64,000 nucleotides of DNA from Rhizobium leguminosarum (GTDB taxonomy: Bacteria; Pseudomonadota; Alphaproteobacteria; Rhizobiales; Rhizobiaceae), in contig NZ_MZMU01000010.1 in the NCBI RefSeq assembly GCF_004123835.1, positions 431,498 to 495,497 on the forward strand. Direction: 5' to 3'. The position numbers and the translations under genes are program-made. Below the pieces are notes generated by a model that made no database searches, was not told the origin of the DNA, and saw nothing but the letters and a program-made list of their open reading frames with translations. Shown piece by piece: positions 63,425 to 64,000 of this stretch. How positions within the stretch are numbered: position 1 is the first letter of the stretch; every line of letters begins with the position of its first letter.

Positions 63425-63868
63425 GTCGCGTACCTCGTCATGGGCCGATATCAGCTGATTGCCGCGATCGCTTCCTGCGTGAAAGCTTCGCATAGCCGCT
63501 TGTTCGTTATGCCTTCGATGCAGCAGTCTGCATTTAATCAATACCCCCGACTGCAGTGCGCCGCCAAAGCATTCTTCAGTTGTATTAATATTTGCTAAAT
63601 AATCTATCTCAATTGTTCTCTGGCGATTGTGGAGCTTCTGGTATCTGGGCGTGCTGACTATGCATCGTGCTATGGACATATGCCCAAAATGGCTTCCGCC
63701 AGCTCTCCAAGGATCGCTGCTTGGGCGGAATTCAATGAGCCGAAGTGGTCCCTGATCGCAAAATATGGCAAGGCGCGGCTTTCCATGTGGATGTTTCGGC
63801 CACTGGCAGAGTTAGGCGTGGAGTCGGGCATTGTCCCGGAGAGCAAGGCGGCAAAAACATAAACCGCT
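63425..63868. other. 444-base gap, mostly without recognisable features
   Basis: The sequence next to the peroxidase gene (63425-63600) must hold its promoter. I could not place it with confidence. Further right is only the doubtful frame listed separately, and then the IS481-type transposase end. Confidence 0.4.
63680..63862 (+). CDS. Doubtful 60-residue frame
   Basis: The frame MPKMASASSPRIAAWAEFNE ends at 63862, close to the transposase. There is no clear ribosome site and no family that I recognise. It might be the end of a gene cut by the insertion element, or chance. Confidence 0.2.
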   Translation: MPKMASASSPRIAAWAEFNEPKWSLIAKYGKARLSMWMFRPLAELGVESGIVPESKAAKT

Positions 63869-64000
63869 CTAGGTGTGGAGCCTCAACAGGTTGTCTCGGT
63901 TGAGACCGAGGCGACCGATGGGTGTTTTTGATTTCAGGCTACCATGAGGACGATGCCAATTGTACATGTGGGTCCAGTTTGGCAGATGGGCTTTTCGGTG
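63869..64000 (-). mobile_element. IS481-family transposase, C-terminal end (partial)
   Basis: On the minus strand the edge frame reads HRKAHLPNWTHMYNWHRPHG, then SLKSKTPIGRL and NRDNLLRLHT before TAG (plus 63869-63871). The YN..RPHGSL..K.PI.RL and N.LLRLHT pattern is the usual end of IS481-family DDE transposases. Only 43 residues are inside the window. TGTGGAGCCTCAACAGG just inside the stop could belong to the element end, but the terminal repeat itself cannot be fixed. Confidence 0.85.

Overview
The window looks like a piece of a Rhizobium replicon (R. etli / R. leguminosarum type), chromosomal or plasmid-borne. GC is high, and the gene content is typically rhizobial: beta-ketoadipate pathway genes, several ABC uptake operons, GcvA-type LysR regulators, a stand-alone LigD polymerase, and a RIME-like palindromic repeat. 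Several intergenic regions match the rhizobial general-stress sigma factor EcfG consensus (GGAAC, 16-17 bases, CGTT-like). No rRNA, tRNA or CRISPR array was seen. The edges carry mobile-type genes: the 3' end of an ArdC-like antirestriction gene at the left, and the 3' end of an IS481-family transposase at the right.

Layout. 0.2-8.8 kb: a minus-strand operon for a family GH51 arabinofuranosidase and an oligopeptide/oligosaccharide-type ABC importer, with an ArsR-type regulator upstream. 8.9-9.1 kb: an internally deleted FitA-type antitoxin. 9.2-12.2 kb: a di-haem cytochrome c peroxidase facing away from an AcpA-like phosphatase. 12.3-15.9 kb: pcaR divergent from pcaIJF, with a three-repeat operator. 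16.1-22.1 kb: a transglutaminase-like protein, a decayed thiolase 3' end, an acetyltransferase, a secreted caspase-like protein with a lectin-like C-terminus, an MFS carrier and an SDR. 22.2-32.5 kb: a stress and DNA-repair neighbourhood (glgX, topoisomerase IB, LigD polymerase, GST, DUF3175 and DUF2934 proteins, a hybrid histidine kinase, a broken UdgX) with several EcfG-like promoters. 32.5-40.2 kb: cardiolipin synthase plus an EEP-family phosphodiesterase, two LysR regulators, a frameshifted SDR, a secreted carboxylesterase and a small orphan.

40.5-50.4 kb is the most unusual part. Two giant genes are transcribed divergently from a 211-base gap. One encodes a 1360-residue protein with the layout of mammalian soluble adenylyl cyclase: two cyclase domains, a large ATPase and a TPR-like tail. 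Its two cyclase domains have complementary catalytic residues. The other encodes an 1871-residue fusion of a GMC/cholesterol-oxidase-like flavoenzyme, an alpha/beta hydrolase with cysteine at the nucleophile position, and a PhoD-like metallophosphatase. I propose, as inference, that they form one system.

50.8-59.2 kb: a GntR regulator, a PLP trans-sulfuration-type enzyme, a sugar-type ABC importer, a metallophosphoesterase and peptidase T. 59.2-63.4 kb: a minus-strand set of a di-haem peroxidase, a cupredoxin and a GGDEF-EAL protein, joining periplasmic redox proteins with c-di-GMP signalling.

Several genes are broken by small lesions (UdgX, DUF3175, the SDR at 37 kb, the FitA antitoxin, the thiolase fragment). 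Each is listed separately, because some could be sequencing errors while others are clearly decay.
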